Assembly: GCF_001042905.1 (NCBI RefSeq) | Contig: NZ_JYLB01000011.1 | Location: 124,001 to 188,000, forward strand | Length of the DNA stretch: 64,000 nt | Direction of reading: 5' to 3' | DNA from: Pseudomonas lini | GTDB taxonomy: Bacteria; Pseudomonadota; Gammaproteobacteria; Pseudomonadales; Pseudomonadaceae | Shown: positions 1-8,116 of the stretch, piece by piece | Layout: the number at the start of each line of letters is the position of its first letter | How positions within the stretch are numbered: position 1 is the first letter of the stretch | The notes under the pieces: model-generated | Told to the model about the DNA's origin: nothing | The model's input: only the letters and a program-made list of their open reading frames with translations | Databases searched by the model: none | Program-made: the position numbers and the translations under genes

Positions 1-735
1 GGCAAGTACCAGCCGCGTCGGGACATGGATCCTCAAGCGCTGGAAGAGCTGGCGCAGTCGATCAAGGCCCAGGGCGTGATGCAACCGATCGTGGTTCGCC
101 CGATCGGCAGCGGGCGCTTCGAAATCATCGCCGGCGAACGCCGCTGGCGCGCCAGCCAGCAGGCTGGCCAGGAAACCATCCCGGCGATGGTTCGCGATGT
201 GCCGGATGAAACCGCCATCGCCATGGCGCTGATCGAGAACATCCAGCGCGAAGACCTCAATCCGATCGAAGAAGCAGTGGCCTTGCAGCGTTTGCAGCAG
301 GAATTCCAGCTGACTCAGCAACAAGTGGCAGAGGCTGTGGGTAAGTCCCGCGTCACCGTGGCCAATCTGTTGCGTCTGATTGCGCTGCCTGAAGTCATCA
401 AAACCATGCTGTCTCACGGCGACCTGGAAATGGGTCATGCCCGTGCCTTGCTCGGTTTGCCGGAAAACCAACAAGTCGAAGGGGCGCGACACGTTGTCGC
501 ACGAGGGCTGACTGTTCGCCAGACTGAAGCACTGGTTCGCCAGTGGTTGAGTGGCAAACCGGAGCCTGTGGAACCTGCAAAACCAGACCCGGATATCGCC
601 CGACTCGAGCAGCGCCTGGCCGAGCGCCTAGGCTCTGCGGTGCAGATCCGCCACGGAAAGAAGGGTAAGGGGCAGCTGGTGATCGGCTACAACTCTCTTG
701 ATGAGCTTCAAGGTGTGCTTGCACACATCCGCTGA
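1..735 (+). CDS. parB: Chromosome-partitioning protein ParB (5' end outside window)
   Basis: ParB/Spo0J binds parS, spreads as a CTP-dependent clamp and works with ParA to segregate the origin region. The reading frame is open from base 1, so about 45-50 N-terminal residues are missing; 244 residues are visible. The ParB/Srx domain includes the GERRWRA box (CTP/arginine-rich box). It is followed by a helix-turn-helix region (VAEAVGKSRVTVANLLRL), a linker rich in Pro/Lys, and the C-terminal dimerisation domain. Two perfect parS-type palindromes occur later in this window (37516 and 49760). Position upstream of atpI is the standard Pseudomonas origin-proximal order. Identification is secure. 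Confidence 0.97.
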   Translation, partial: GKYQPRRDMDPQALEELAQSIKAQGVMQPIVVRPIGSGRFEIIAGERRWRASQQAGQETIPAMVRDVPDETAIAMALIENIQREDLNPIEEAVALQRLQQEFQLTQQQVAEAVGKSRVTVANLLRLIALPEVIKTMLSHGDLEMGHARALLGLPENQQVEGARHVVARGLTVRQTEALVRQWLSGKPEPVEPAKPDPDIARLEQRLAERLGSAVQIRHGKKGKGQLVIGYNSLDELQGVLAHIR

Positions 736-780
736 AACAATTCCTCATGTAGCGTGAAGTCGGAAATCACTACCTGACAG

Positions 781-809
781 TTGAATAGGGGCAGAACCGC
801 CCCTATACT
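781..809 (+). promoter_or_regulatory. Sigma-70 promoter of the atp operon with palindromic spacer
   Basis: TTGAAT (781-786) and TATACT (804-809) are separated by exactly 17 nt and lie about 75 nt before atpI. The spacer and flanks form a perfect dyad, ATAGGGGC (785-792) and GCCCCTAT (799-806), with a 6-nt centre. The dyad therefore occupies the space between the -35 and -10 elements. It could be a regulator site or could simply double as the parB 3' hairpin, although no T-tract follows. Confidence 0.7.
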
Positions 810-883
810 CTGCGCGCATTTTGTCGGCACAAATTATGCCAAGTTATTGAATTCTGGCAGCCGACCATTGGGGAGCAAAAGAG

Positions 884-1291
884 ATGGAAAACCGCACGCC
901 AGACCGCTTGCCGTTCCATCGCCTGGCAGTTTTTCCGGTGTTAATGGCTCAATTTGTCGTTTTGCTGATTGCCGCTTTGGCGCTCTGGCAATGGCATGGA
1001 GTCGTTGCCGGGTACTCAGGACTCTGCGGAGGCCTGATAGCCTTGCTTCCCAATATTTATTTCGCTCACAGGGCATTTCGGTTTTCCGGCGCCCGAGCAG
1101 CTCAAGCCATCGTCCGGTCTTTTTATGCCGGCGAGGCGGGCAAACTGATTTTGACGGCAGTGCTGTTTGCATTGACGTTTGCAGGTGTGAAGCCATTGGC
1201 GCCGTTAGCAGTCTTCGGCGTCTTCGTGCTGACCCAACTGGTTAGCTGGTTCGCTCCCCTGCTAATGAGAACAAGACTTTCGAGACCTTAG
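884..1291 (+). CDS. atpI: ATP synthase accessory protein AtpI
   Basis: AtpI is a small membrane protein that assists c-ring assembly and is non-essential in most bacteria. The 135-residue product has a short charged N-terminus and four predicted hydrophobic segments (about residues 15-35, 38-58, 75-95 and 100-120). It is the first gene of the atp operon, with a GGGGAGC-type ribosome-binding site upstream of the ATG, and is followed 16 nt later by atpB. Family sequence conservation is low, so the call rests on size, topology and position directly before atpB, which together are diagnostic. Confidence 0.93.
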   Translation: MENRTPDRLPFHRLAVFPVLMAQFVVLLIAALALWQWHGVVAGYSGLCGGLIALLPNIYFAHRAFRFSGARAAQAIVRSFYAGEAGKLILTAVLFALTFAGVKPLAPLAVFGVFVLTQLVSWFAPLLMRTRLSRP

Positions 1292-1307
1292 GGCGTTTGA
1301 GGCAACC

Positions 1308-2177
1308 ATGGCAGAGACAACCGCTTCGGGCTATATCCAGCACCACTTGCAGAACCTGACCTTCGGTCAGCACCCAACTGGCGGGTGGGGTTTTGCCCAC
1401 ACCGCAGCAGAAGCCAAAGAAATGGGCTTCTGGGCTTTCCACGTCGATACTCTCGGCTGGTCGGTCGCGTTGGGTCTGATTTTCGTTCTTCTTTTCCGCA
1501 TGGCGGCGAAGAAGGCGACTTCCGGTCAGCCTGGTGCTTTGCAGAACTTCGTTGAAGTATTGGTCGAATTCGTCGATGGCAGCGTGAAAGACAGCTTCCA
1601 TGGCCGTAGCCCGGTGATTGCACCGTTGGCGCTGACCATCTTCGTCTGGGTCTTCCTGATGAACGCCGTCGACCTGATTCCGGTTGACTGGATTCCTCAA
1701 GTGGCCATGTTGATCTCCGGCGATCCGCACATTCCGTTCCGCGCCGTATCGACTACTGACCCGAACGCTACCCTGGGCATGGCCCTGTCGGTATTCGCGT
1801 TGATCATTTTCTACAGCATCAAGGTCAAGGGCATCGGCGGTTTCATCGGCGAACTGACCCTGCACCCATTCGGCAGCAAGAACATCTTCGTTCAAGCCCT
1901 GCTGATTCCGGTGAACTTCCTGCTTGAGTTCGTGACACTGATTGCCAAGCCAATCTCGTTGGCACTGCGTCTGTTCGGCAACATGTATGCCGGCGAACTG
2001 GTCTTCATTTTGATTGCTGTGATGTTCGGCAGCGGTCTGCTCTGGCTTAGCGGCCTGGGCGTAGTTCTGCAGTGGGCGTGGGCTGTGTTCCACATCCTGA
2101 TCATCACCCTGCAGGCGTTTATCTTCATGATGCTGACCATCGTTTACCTTTCGATGGCGCACGAAGAGAACCATTAA
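1308..2177 (+). CDS. atpB: F0F1 ATP synthase subunit a
   Basis: Subunit a forms the two proton half-channels of F0 next to the c-ring. The 289-residue protein has several long hydrophobic helices. The motif LALRLFGNMYAGEL (arginine near residue 221) carries the essential arginine that faces the c-ring carboxylate. Conserved GFIGELTLHPFGSKN and NFLLEFVTLIAKPISL stretches precede it. Length matches pseudomonad orthologs. The gap to atpE is 133 nt and contains a GC-rich hairpin. Confidence 0.98.
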   Translation: MAETTASGYIQHHLQNLTFGQHPTGGWGFAHTAAEAKEMGFWAFHVDTLGWSVALGLIFVLLFRMAAKKATSGQPGALQNFVEVLVEFVDGSVKDSFHGRSPVIAPLALTIFVWVFLMNAVDLIPVDWIPQVAMLISGDPHIPFRAVSTTDPNATLGMALSVFALIIFYSIKVKGIGGFIGELTLHPFGSKNIFVQALLIPVNFLLEFVTLIAKPISLALRLFGNMYAGELVFILIAVMFGSGLLWLSGLGVVLQWAWAVFHILIITLQAFIFMMLTIVYLSMAHEENH

Positions 2178-2201
2178 GACCAGTCTCGACTAGTCTGATG
2201 T

Positions 2202-2223
2202 CCCACCCGGTAACACGGGTGGG
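2202..2223 (+). other. Intercistronic hairpin between atpB and atpE
   Basis: CCCACCCG (2202-2209) pairs perfectly with CGGGTGGG (2216-2223) around a 6-nt loop. There is no T-tract, so it is not an ordinary intrinsic terminator. It lies just upstream of the highly translated atpE and could mark an RNA processing or stabilising site. Confidence 0.6.
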
Positions 2224-2310
2224 TGCCCGAACAGGGCTATGAAACGATTTGTTTTACCGCTTTAAAATCTAAAAAACCTAAACCATACGACGTAAAAGTC
2301 GGGAGGAAAG

Positions 2311-2568
2311 ATGGAAACTGTAGTTGGTCTAACCGCTATCGCTGTTGCACTGTTGATCGGCCTGGGCGCACTGGGTACCGCAATTGGTTTCGGCCTGTTG
2401 GGCGGCAAGTTCCTGGAAGGCGCCGCGCGTCAGCCAGAAATGGTTCCAATGCTGCAAGTTAAAATGTTCATCGTTGCCGGTCTGCTCGACGCCGTAACCA
2501 TGATCGGTGTTGGTATCGCTCTGTTCTTCACCTTCGCGAACCCATTCGTTGGTCAACTCGCTGGCTAA
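2311..2568 (+). CDS. atpE: F0F1 ATP synthase subunit c
   Basis: Subunit c is the proteolipid that assembles into the rotating ring. The 85-residue protein is a two-helix hairpin joined by the conserved polar loop ARQPEM (residues 39-44). The proton-carrying carboxylate is Asp60 in [10 protein letters not shown]; no Na+-binding signature is evident, so a proton-driven enzyme is likely. A very strong ribosome-binding site, GGGAGGAAAG, sits just before the ATG, in keeping with the need for about ten copies per complex. The stop codon lies inside a downstream hairpin. Confidence 0.99.
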
Positions 2569-2591
2569 TCACTCGAATCGTCGAGTGATTA
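2566..2591 (+). other. Perfect 11-bp hairpin spanning the atpE stop codon
   Basis: TAATCACTCGA (2566-2576) and TCGAGTGATTA (2581-2591) form a perfect stem with a 4-nt loop; the first three bases are the atpE stop codon. No T-run follows. Such a structure could protect the atpE 3' end and raise c-subunit mRNA relative to the distal cistrons. Confidence 0.65.
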
Positions 2592-2624
2592 GTGTGTTGT
2601 GCAACGAACGAGCGAGGTGTTGGC

Positions 2625-3095
2625 GTGAACATTAATGCAACCCTGATTGGCCAGTCCGTTGCGTTCTTAATTTTTGTACTTTTTTGCATGAAGTTCGTAT
2701 GGCCTCCGGTCATCGCGGCTTTGCACGAACGTCAGAAGAAGATCGCGGATGGACTGGACGCTGCCGCCCGAGCAGCTCGCGACCTGGAGTTGGCCCAAGA
2801 TAAAGCGGGTCAACAACTGCGCGAAGCGAAAGCTCAGGCAGCCGAAATCATTGAGCAAGCCAAGAAACGCGGTAACCAGATCGTTGAAGAGGCTGTTGAA
2901 AAAGCCCGTATCGACGCTGACCGTGTGAAGGTTCAGGCTCAGGCCGAGATCGAGCAGGAACTGAACAGTGTCAAAGACGCGCTGCGTGCCCAATTGGGTG
3001 CACTGGCTGTCGGCGGCGCCGAGAAGATCCTGGGTGCCACAATCGATCAAAACGCGCACGCGGAGCTGGTAAACAAACTGGCTGCTGAAATTTAA
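2625..3095 (+). CDS. atpF: F0F1 ATP synthase subunit b (GTG start)
   Basis: Subunit b is the peripheral stalk that links subunit a to delta and alpha. I place the start at GTG 2625, preceded by AGCGAGG, giving VNINATLIGQSVAF and the usual 156 residues; the upstream ATG at 2592 would overlap the hairpin after atpE and lacks a ribosome-binding site. One N-terminal membrane helix (about residues 5-25) is followed by a long Ala/Glu/Lys-rich coiled coil. Twelve nucleotides separate it from atpH. Confidence 0.96.
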   Translation: MNINATLIGQSVAFLIFVLFCMKFVWPPVIAALHERQKKIADGLDAAARAARDLELAQDKAGQQLREAKAQAAEIIEQAKKRGNQIVEEAVEKARIDADRVKVQAQAEIEQELNSVKDALRAQLGALAVGGAEKILGATIDQNAHAELVNKLAAEI

Positions 3096-3107
3096 GCGAG
3101 GGCGATC

Positions 3108-3644
3108 ATGGCAGAATTGACCACGTTGGCCCGACCTTACGCTAAGGCAGCCTTCGAGCACGCCCAGGCCCACCAGCAACTGGCCTCTTGGTCAGCCATG
3201 CTCGGCCTGGCTGCAGCAGTGTCGCAAGACGACACCATGCAGCGCGTGCTCAAGGCCCCGCGACTGACGAGCGCAAACAAGGCCGCCACGTTTATTGACG
3301 TGTGCGGCGACAAGTTTGATGCCAAGGCACAGAACTTCATTAACGTCGTTGCCGAAAACGACCGTCTCCCGCTTTTGCCGGAGATTTCCGCTCTGTTCGA
3401 CCTGTACAAGGCTGAACAAGAGAAGTCGGTAGACGTTGAAGTGACCAGTGCTTTTGCATTGAACCAAGAACAGCAAGACAAACTCGCCAAGGTTCTCAGT
3501 GCACGACTCAACCGGGAAGTGCGCCTGCAAGTCGAGGAAGACAAATCCCTGATTGGGGGCGTTGTCATCCGCGCCGGCGACCTGGTTATCGATGGCTCGA
3601 TTCGCGGCAAACTCGCGAACCTTGCCGAAGCATTGAAATCTTGA
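3108..3644 (+). CDS. atpH: F0F1 ATP synthase subunit delta
   Basis: Subunit delta (OSCP) caps the alpha-beta hexamer and joins it to the b-dimer. The 178-residue protein has the N-terminal helical bundle (LARPYAKAAFEHAQ) and the conserved C-terminal signature ending LIGGVVIRAGDLVIDGSIRGKL. Length is normal. It lies 12 nt after atpF and 21 nt before atpA. Confidence 0.98.
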   Translation: MAELTTLARPYAKAAFEHAQAHQQLASWSAMLGLAAAVSQDDTMQRVLKAPRLTSANKAATFIDVCGDKFDAKAQNFINVVAENDRLPLLPEISALFDLYKAEQEKSVDVEVTSAFALNQEQQDKLAKVLSARLNREVRLQVEEDKSLIGGVVIRAGDLVIDGSIRGKLANLAEALKS

Positions 3645-3665
3645 GTTTGAAGGGGCAGCAGAGCA

Positions 3666-5210
3666 ATGCAGCAACTCAATCCTTCCGAAATAAGTGAAAT
3701 TATCAAGGGCCGCATCGACAAGCTCGATGTGACCTCCCAAGCCCGTAACGAAGGCACTGTCGTCAGCGTATCTGACGGTATCGTGCGGATTCACGGTCTG
3801 GCCGACGTTATGTACGGCGAGATGATCGAGTTTCCGGGCGGCGTCTTCGGTATGGCTCTCAACCTGGAGCAAGACTCCGTAGGTGCCGTTGTATTGGGCG
3901 CTTACCAGTCTCTGGCTGAAGGCATGAGCGCCAAGTGCACCGGCCGCATCCTCGAAGTTCCGGTTGGTAAGGAACTGCTGGGTCGCGTAGTCGACGCACT
4001 GGGTAACCCGGTTGACGGCAAAGGTCCGCTGAACAACACCTTGACCGATGCGGTCGAGAAAGTTGCTCCAGGCGTGATCTGGCGTAAGTCGGTAGACCAG
4101 CCTGTACAGACTGGCTACAAGGCTGTCGATGCCATGATCCCTGTCGGCCGTGGCCAGCGTGAGCTGATCATCGGTGACCGTCAGATCGGTAAAACCGCTC
4201 TGGCGATCGACGCGATCATCAACCAGAAAAACAGCGGAATTTTCTGTGTCTACGTAGCAATCGGTCAGAAGCAATCGACCATCGCCAACGTGGTTCGCAA
4301 GCTGGAAGAAAACGGCGCTTTGGCCAACACGATCATCGTGGCTGCCAGTGCTTCGGAATCTCCTGCGCTGCAATTCCTGGCACCGTACTCCGGTTGCACC
4401 ATGGGTGAATTCTTCCGCGACCGCGGTGAAGACGCGCTGATCGTTTATGACGATCTGTCCAAGCAAGCAGTGGCATACCGCCAGATTTCCCTGCTGCTGC
4501 GCCGTCCACCAGGCCGTGAAGCTTACCCAGGCGACGTGTTCTATCTCCACTCCCGTCTGCTGGAGCGCGCATCCCGCGTTTCGGAAGAATACGTAGAGAA
4601 GTTCACCAACGGCGCAGTGACCGGCAAAACCGGTTCCCTGACCGCACTGCCGATCATCGAAACCCAGGCTGGCGACGTTTCCGCGTTCGTTCCGACCAAC
4701 GTGATTTCCATCACCGACGGTCAGATCTTCCTGGAATCGGCCATGTTCAACTCCGGGATCCGTCCTGCTGTGAACGCCGGTGTTTCGGTATCCCGTGTGG
4801 GTGGTGCCGCTCAGACCAAGATTATCAAGAAGCTCTCCGGTGGTATCCGTACCGCTCTGGCTCAGTACCGTGAACTGGCGGCATTCGCCCAGTTCGCTTC
4901 TGACCTGGACGAAGCGACCCGTAAGCAACTTGAGCATGGTCAGCGCGTTACCGAGCTGATGAAGCAGAAGCAATACGCACCAATGTCGATCGCTGACATG
5001 GCGCTGTCGCTGTATGCCGCTGAGCGTGGGTTCCTGACTGACGTCGAAATCGCCAAGATCGGCAGCTTTGAACAAGCGCTGATTGCTTTCTTCAACCGCG
5101 ATCACGCCGAATTGATGGCGAAGATCAACGTGAAGGGTGACTTCAATGACGAAATCGACGCTGGCATGAAAGCCGGTATCGAGAAGTTCAAGGCCACCCA
5201 AACCTGGTAA
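3666..5210 (+). CDS. atpA: F0F1 ATP synthase subunit alpha
   Basis: The alpha subunit is the non-catalytic nucleotide-binding half of the F1 hexamer. The 514-residue product has the N-terminal beta-barrel, a P-loop GDRQIGKTALA at about residue 169, the FFRDRGEDALIVYDDLSK region, and the ATP synthase alpha/beta signature around PAVNAGVSVSRVGGAAQ. Length and start match the family. A 24-nt GCAA-tetraloop hairpin separates it from atpG. Confidence 0.99.
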   Translation: MQQLNPSEISEIIKGRIDKLDVTSQARNEGTVVSVSDGIVRIHGLADVMYGEMIEFPGGVFGMALNLEQDSVGAVVLGAYQSLAEGMSAKCTGRILEVPVGKELLGRVVDALGNPVDGKGPLNNTLTDAVEKVAPGVIWRKSVDQPVQTGYKAVDAMIPVGRGQRELIIGDRQIGKTALAIDAIINQKNSGIFCVYVAIGQKQSTIANVVRKLEENGALANTIIVAASASESPALQFLAPYSGCTMGEFFRDRGEDALIVYDDLSKQAVAYRQISLLLRRPPGREAYPGDVFYLHSRLLERASRVSEEYVEKFTNGAVTGKTGSLTALPIIETQAGDVSAFVPTNVISITDGQIFLESAMFNSGIRPAVNAGVSVSRVGGAAQTKIIKKLSGGIRTALAQYRELAAFAQFASDLDEATRKQLEHGQRVTELMKQKQYAPMSIADMALSLYAAERGFLTDVEIAKIGSFEQALIAFFNRDHAELMAKINVKGDFNDEIDAGMKAGIEKFKATQTW

Positions 5211-5215
5211 GCCGC

Positions 5216-5239
5216 AGCGGGAGCCGCAAGGCTCCCGCT
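5216..5239 (+). other. Intercistronic GCAA-tetraloop hairpin between atpA and atpG
   Basis: AGCGGGAGCC (5216-5225) and GGCTCCCGCT (5230-5239) form a perfect 10-bp stem closed by a GCAA tetraloop. The following bases (TGCTAACC) contain no T-tract, so readthrough into atpG is expected. A role in RNA processing or decay is an inference. Confidence 0.65.
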
Positions 5240-5260
5240 TGCTAACCTGATAGGTGTTAC

Positions 5261-6121
5261 ATGGCAGGCGCAAAAGAGATTCGCAGTAAGATTGCGAGCA
5301 TCAAAAGCACGCAAAAGATTACCAGCGCCATGGAAAAAGTGGCGGTCAGCAAAATGCGCAAGGCACAAATGCGCATGGCTGCTAGCCGTCCTTACGCGGA
5401 GCGCATCCGCCAGGTTATTGGCCATCTGGCCAACGCCAACCCGGAATATCGCCACCCATTCATGATCGACCGTGAAGTAAAGCGCGTCGGTTACGTCGTG
5501 GTGAGCAGTGACCGTGGTCTGTGTGGTGGCTTGAACACCAACCTGTTCAAGGCCCTGGTCAAGGACATGGCGGTAAACCGCGATAACGGCGTCGAGATTG
5601 ATCTGTGTGTCGTTGGTAGCAAGGGTGCGGCTTTCTTCCGCAACTTCGGCGGTAACGTCGTTGCAGCTATCAGCCACCTGGGTGAAGAGCCGTCGATCAA
5701 TGACTTGATCGGCAGCGTCAAGGTGATGCTGGATGCCTACCTGGACGGCCGTATTGATCGCCTGTCCGTGGTATCCAACAAGTTCATCAACACCATGACG
5801 CAATCGCCTACCGTGGAGCAGTTGATTCCACTGGTGGCAACCCCGGATCAAGAACTCAAGCACCACTGGGATTATCTGTACGAACCGGACGCCAAAGAGC
5901 TGCTTGACGGCTTGATGGTCCGTTACGTGGAGTCGCAGGTCTACCAGGCGGTGGTCGAGAACAACGCGGCTGAACAAGCTGCGCGGATGATCGCGATGAA
6001 GAACGCTACCGACAACGCCGGTGATTTGATCAGCGATTTGCAGCTGGTCTACAACAAGGCGCGTCAGGCTGCGATCACCCAAGAGATCTCGGAAATCGTC
6101 GGCGGCGCTGCCGCGGTTTAA
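5261..6121 (+). CDS. atpG: F0F1 ATP synthase subunit gamma
   Basis: Gamma is the central rotor shaft. The 286-residue protein begins MAGAKEIRSKIASIKSTQKI, the conserved N-terminal helix, includes the SSDRGLCGGLN loop, and ends with the C-terminal helix that carries ITQEISEIVGGA. Both coiled-coil termini are intact. It is followed 27 nt later by atpD. Confidence 0.99.
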   Translation: MAGAKEIRSKIASIKSTQKITSAMEKVAVSKMRKAQMRMAASRPYAERIRQVIGHLANANPEYRHPFMIDREVKRVGYVVVSSDRGLCGGLNTNLFKALVKDMAVNRDNGVEIDLCVVGSKGAAFFRNFGGNVVAAISHLGEEPSINDLIGSVKVMLDAYLDGRIDRLSVVSNKFINTMTQSPTVEQLIPLVATPDQELKHHWDYLYEPDAKELLDGLMVRYVESQVYQAVVENNAAEQAARMIAMKNATDNAGDLISDLQLVYNKARQAAITQEISEIVGGAAAV

Positions 6122-6148
6122 CGGTTCAAATATTCAGAGGATCCAGCT

Positions 6149-7528
6149 ATGAGTAGCGGACGTATCGTTCAAATCATCGGCGCCGTTATCGACGTGGAAT
6201 TTCCACGCGACAGCGTACCGAGCATCTACAACGCGCTGACAGTTCAAAGCGCGGCCGGGACCACCCTGGAAGTTCAGCAGCAGCTGGGCGACGGCGTGGT
6301 TCGTACCATTGCGATGGGTTCCACCGAAGGCTTGAAGCGCGGTCTGGACGTCATCGACTCCGGCGCAGCCATCTCCGTACCAGTCGGTAAAGCGACCCTG
6401 GGCCGGATCATGGACGTTCTGGGTAACCCGATCGACGAAGCTGGCCCGATCGACACCGAAGAGCGCTGGGGCATTCACCGTCCTGCGCCATCCTTCGCTG
6501 AACAAGCGGGCGGCAACGACCTGCTGGAAACCGGCATCAAGGTTATCGACCTGGTTTGCCCGTTCGCCAAGGGTGGTAAAGTCGGTCTGTTCGGTGGTGC
6601 CGGTGTAGGCAAAACCGTAAACATGATGGAACTGATCCGTAACATCGCCATCGAGCACAGCGGTTATTCCGTGTTCGCCGGTGTGGGTGAGCGTACTCGT
6701 GAGGGTAACGACTTCTACCACGAGATGAAGGATTCCAACGTTCTGGACAAAGTGGCACTGGTTTACGGTCAGATGAACGAGCCGCCGGGTAACCGTCTGC
6801 GCGTAGCACTGACTGGCCTGACCATGGCCGAGAAGTTCCGTGACGAAGGTAACGACGTTCTGCTGTTCGTCGACAACATCTATCGTTACACCCTGGCCGG
6901 TACTGAAGTATCCGCACTGCTGGGCCGTATGCCTTCGGCAGTAGGTTACCAGCCGACCCTGGCTGAAGAGATGGGCGTTCTGCAAGAACGTATCACTTCG
7001 ACCAAGGAAGGTTCGATCACTTCGATCCAAGCGGTATATGTACCTGCGGATGACTTGACTGACCCGTCGCCAGCGACCACCTTCGCCCACTTGGACGCCA
7101 CCGTCGTTCTGTCCCGTGACATCGCTTCCCTGGGTATCTACCCAGCGGTCGATCCACTCGACTCGACTTCGCGCCAGCTGGACCCGAACGTAATCGGCCA
7201 GGACCACTACGACACCGCTCGCGGCGTACAGTATGTTCTGCAGCGTTACAAAGAACTGAAGGACATCATTGCGATCCTGGGTATGGACGAGCTGTCGGAA
7301 GCCGACAAGCAGTTGGTAAACCGTGCTCGTAAGATCCAGCGTTTCTTGTCGCAGCCGTTCTTCGTGGCTGAAGTCTTCACCGGCGCTTCGGGTAAATACG
7401 TTTCCCTGAAAGACACCATTGCTGGCTTCAAAGGCATCCTCAACGGTGACTACGACCACCTGCCAGAACAAGCGTTCTACATGGTCGGCGGCATCGAAGA
7501 AGCGATCGAGAAAGCCAAGAAACTGTAA
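6149..7528 (+). CDS. atpD: F0F1 ATP synthase subunit beta
   Basis: Catalytic subunit of F1. The 459-residue protein has P-loop GGAGVGKT at about residues 149-156, the GERTREGND segment with the catalytic Glu, LLFVDNIYRYTLAG (Walker B) and the signature PAVDPLDSTSR. Length and sequence are typical of Pseudomonas. A GCAA-tetraloop hairpin separates it from atpC. Confidence 0.99.
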   Translation: MSSGRIVQIIGAVIDVEFPRDSVPSIYNALTVQSAAGTTLEVQQQLGDGVVRTIAMGSTEGLKRGLDVIDSGAAISVPVGKATLGRIMDVLGNPIDEAGPIDTEERWGIHRPAPSFAEQAGGNDLLETGIKVIDLVCPFAKGGKVGLFGGAGVGKTVNMMELIRNIAIEHSGYSVFAGVGERTREGNDFYHEMKDSNVLDKVALVYGQMNEPPGNRLRVALTGLTMAEKFRDEGNDVLLFVDNIYRYTLAGTEVSALLGRMPSAVGYQPTLAEEMGVLQERITSTKEGSITSIQAVYVPADDLTDPSPATTFAHLDATVVLSRDIASLGIYPAVDPLDSTSRQLDPNVIGQDHYDTARGVQYVLQRYKELKDIIAILGMDELSEADKQLVNRARKIQRFLSQPFFVAEVFTGASGKYVSLKDTIAGFKGILNGDYDHLPEQAFYMVGGIEEAIEKAKKL

Positions 7529-7533
7529 TCCCG

Positions 7534-7551
7534 GCGCCCGGCAACGGGCGC
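7534..7551 (+). other. Intercistronic GCAA-tetraloop hairpin between atpD and atpC
   Basis: GCGCCCG (7534-7540) and CGGGCGC (7545-7551) pair perfectly around GCAA. No T-tract follows. It has the same tetraloop as the atpA-atpG hairpin. Confidence 0.6.
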
Positions 7552-7573
7552 TAATTTAGGTTGAGGCAATCAG

Positions 7574-7999
7574 ATGGCTATGACAGTCCATTGCGATATC
7601 GTCAGCGCGGAAGGGGAAATCTTTTCCGGTCTGGTCGAGATGGTGATTGCGCACGGTGCACTGGGTGATCTTGGTATCGCTCTGGGTCACGCGCCGTTGA
7701 TCACTAATCTCAAGCCGGGCCCGATCCGCCTGGTCAAGCAGGGCGGGGAAGAGGAGGTGTATTACATCTCCGGCGGTTTCCTCGAGGTTCAGCCGAACAT
7801 GGTCAAGGTTCTTGCCGACACCGTGCAACGTGCTGCCGACCTGGACGAAGCCTCCGCTCAGGAAGCCGTTAAGGCTGCCGAGAAGGCCTTGCATGAGCGA
7901 GGCGCGGAATTCGATTACGGTTCTGCTGCCGCACGTCTGGCCGAGGCTGCAGCTCAGCTGCGCACCGTCCAGCAGATCCGCAAGAAGTTCGGCCACTAA
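7574..7999 (+). CDS. atpC: F0F1 ATP synthase subunit epsilon
   Basis: Epsilon is the bottom-of-rotor subunit that inhibits ATP hydrolysis. The 141-residue protein has the N-terminal beta-sandwich (MTVHCDIVSAEGEIFSG, then LGIALGHAPLITNLKPGPIR) and the C-terminal two-helix segment that ends AAQLRTVQQIRKKFGH. It is the last atp cistron and is followed by an intrinsic terminator. Confidence 0.98.
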   Translation: MAMTVHCDIVSAEGEIFSGLVEMVIAHGALGDLGIALGHAPLITNLKPGPIRLVKQGGEEEVYYISGGFLEVQPNMVKVLADTVQRAADLDEASAQEAVKAAEKALHERGAEFDYGSAAARLAEAAAQLRTVQQIRKKFGH

Positions 8000-8030
8000 T
8001 CGGCCATCGACTTATTGTGTGATTGATTAA

Positions 8031-8061
8031 AAAGGGTAGCCTCGGCTACCCTTTTTTCTTT
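8031..8061 (+). terminator. Intrinsic terminator of the atp operon
   Basis: AAAGGGTAGCC (8031-8041) and GGCTACCCTTT (8044-8055) form a strong stem followed by a T-rich tail, about 32 nt after the atpC stop. Confidence 0.9.
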
Positions 8062-8116
8062 TTCCGAGTTTCATCACCCGGTCGCAGCCGCTGACCCCCA
8101 GGATTAGTAGCCTGTC

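Noticed and set aside
3192..5273. A 693-codon leftward frame opposite atpA
   Set aside because: Low-complexity antisense shadow of atpA caused by codon bias; no ribosome-binding site or homology.
6134..7471. A 445-codon leftward frame opposite atpD
   Set aside because: Same antisense shadow effect as opposite atpA.
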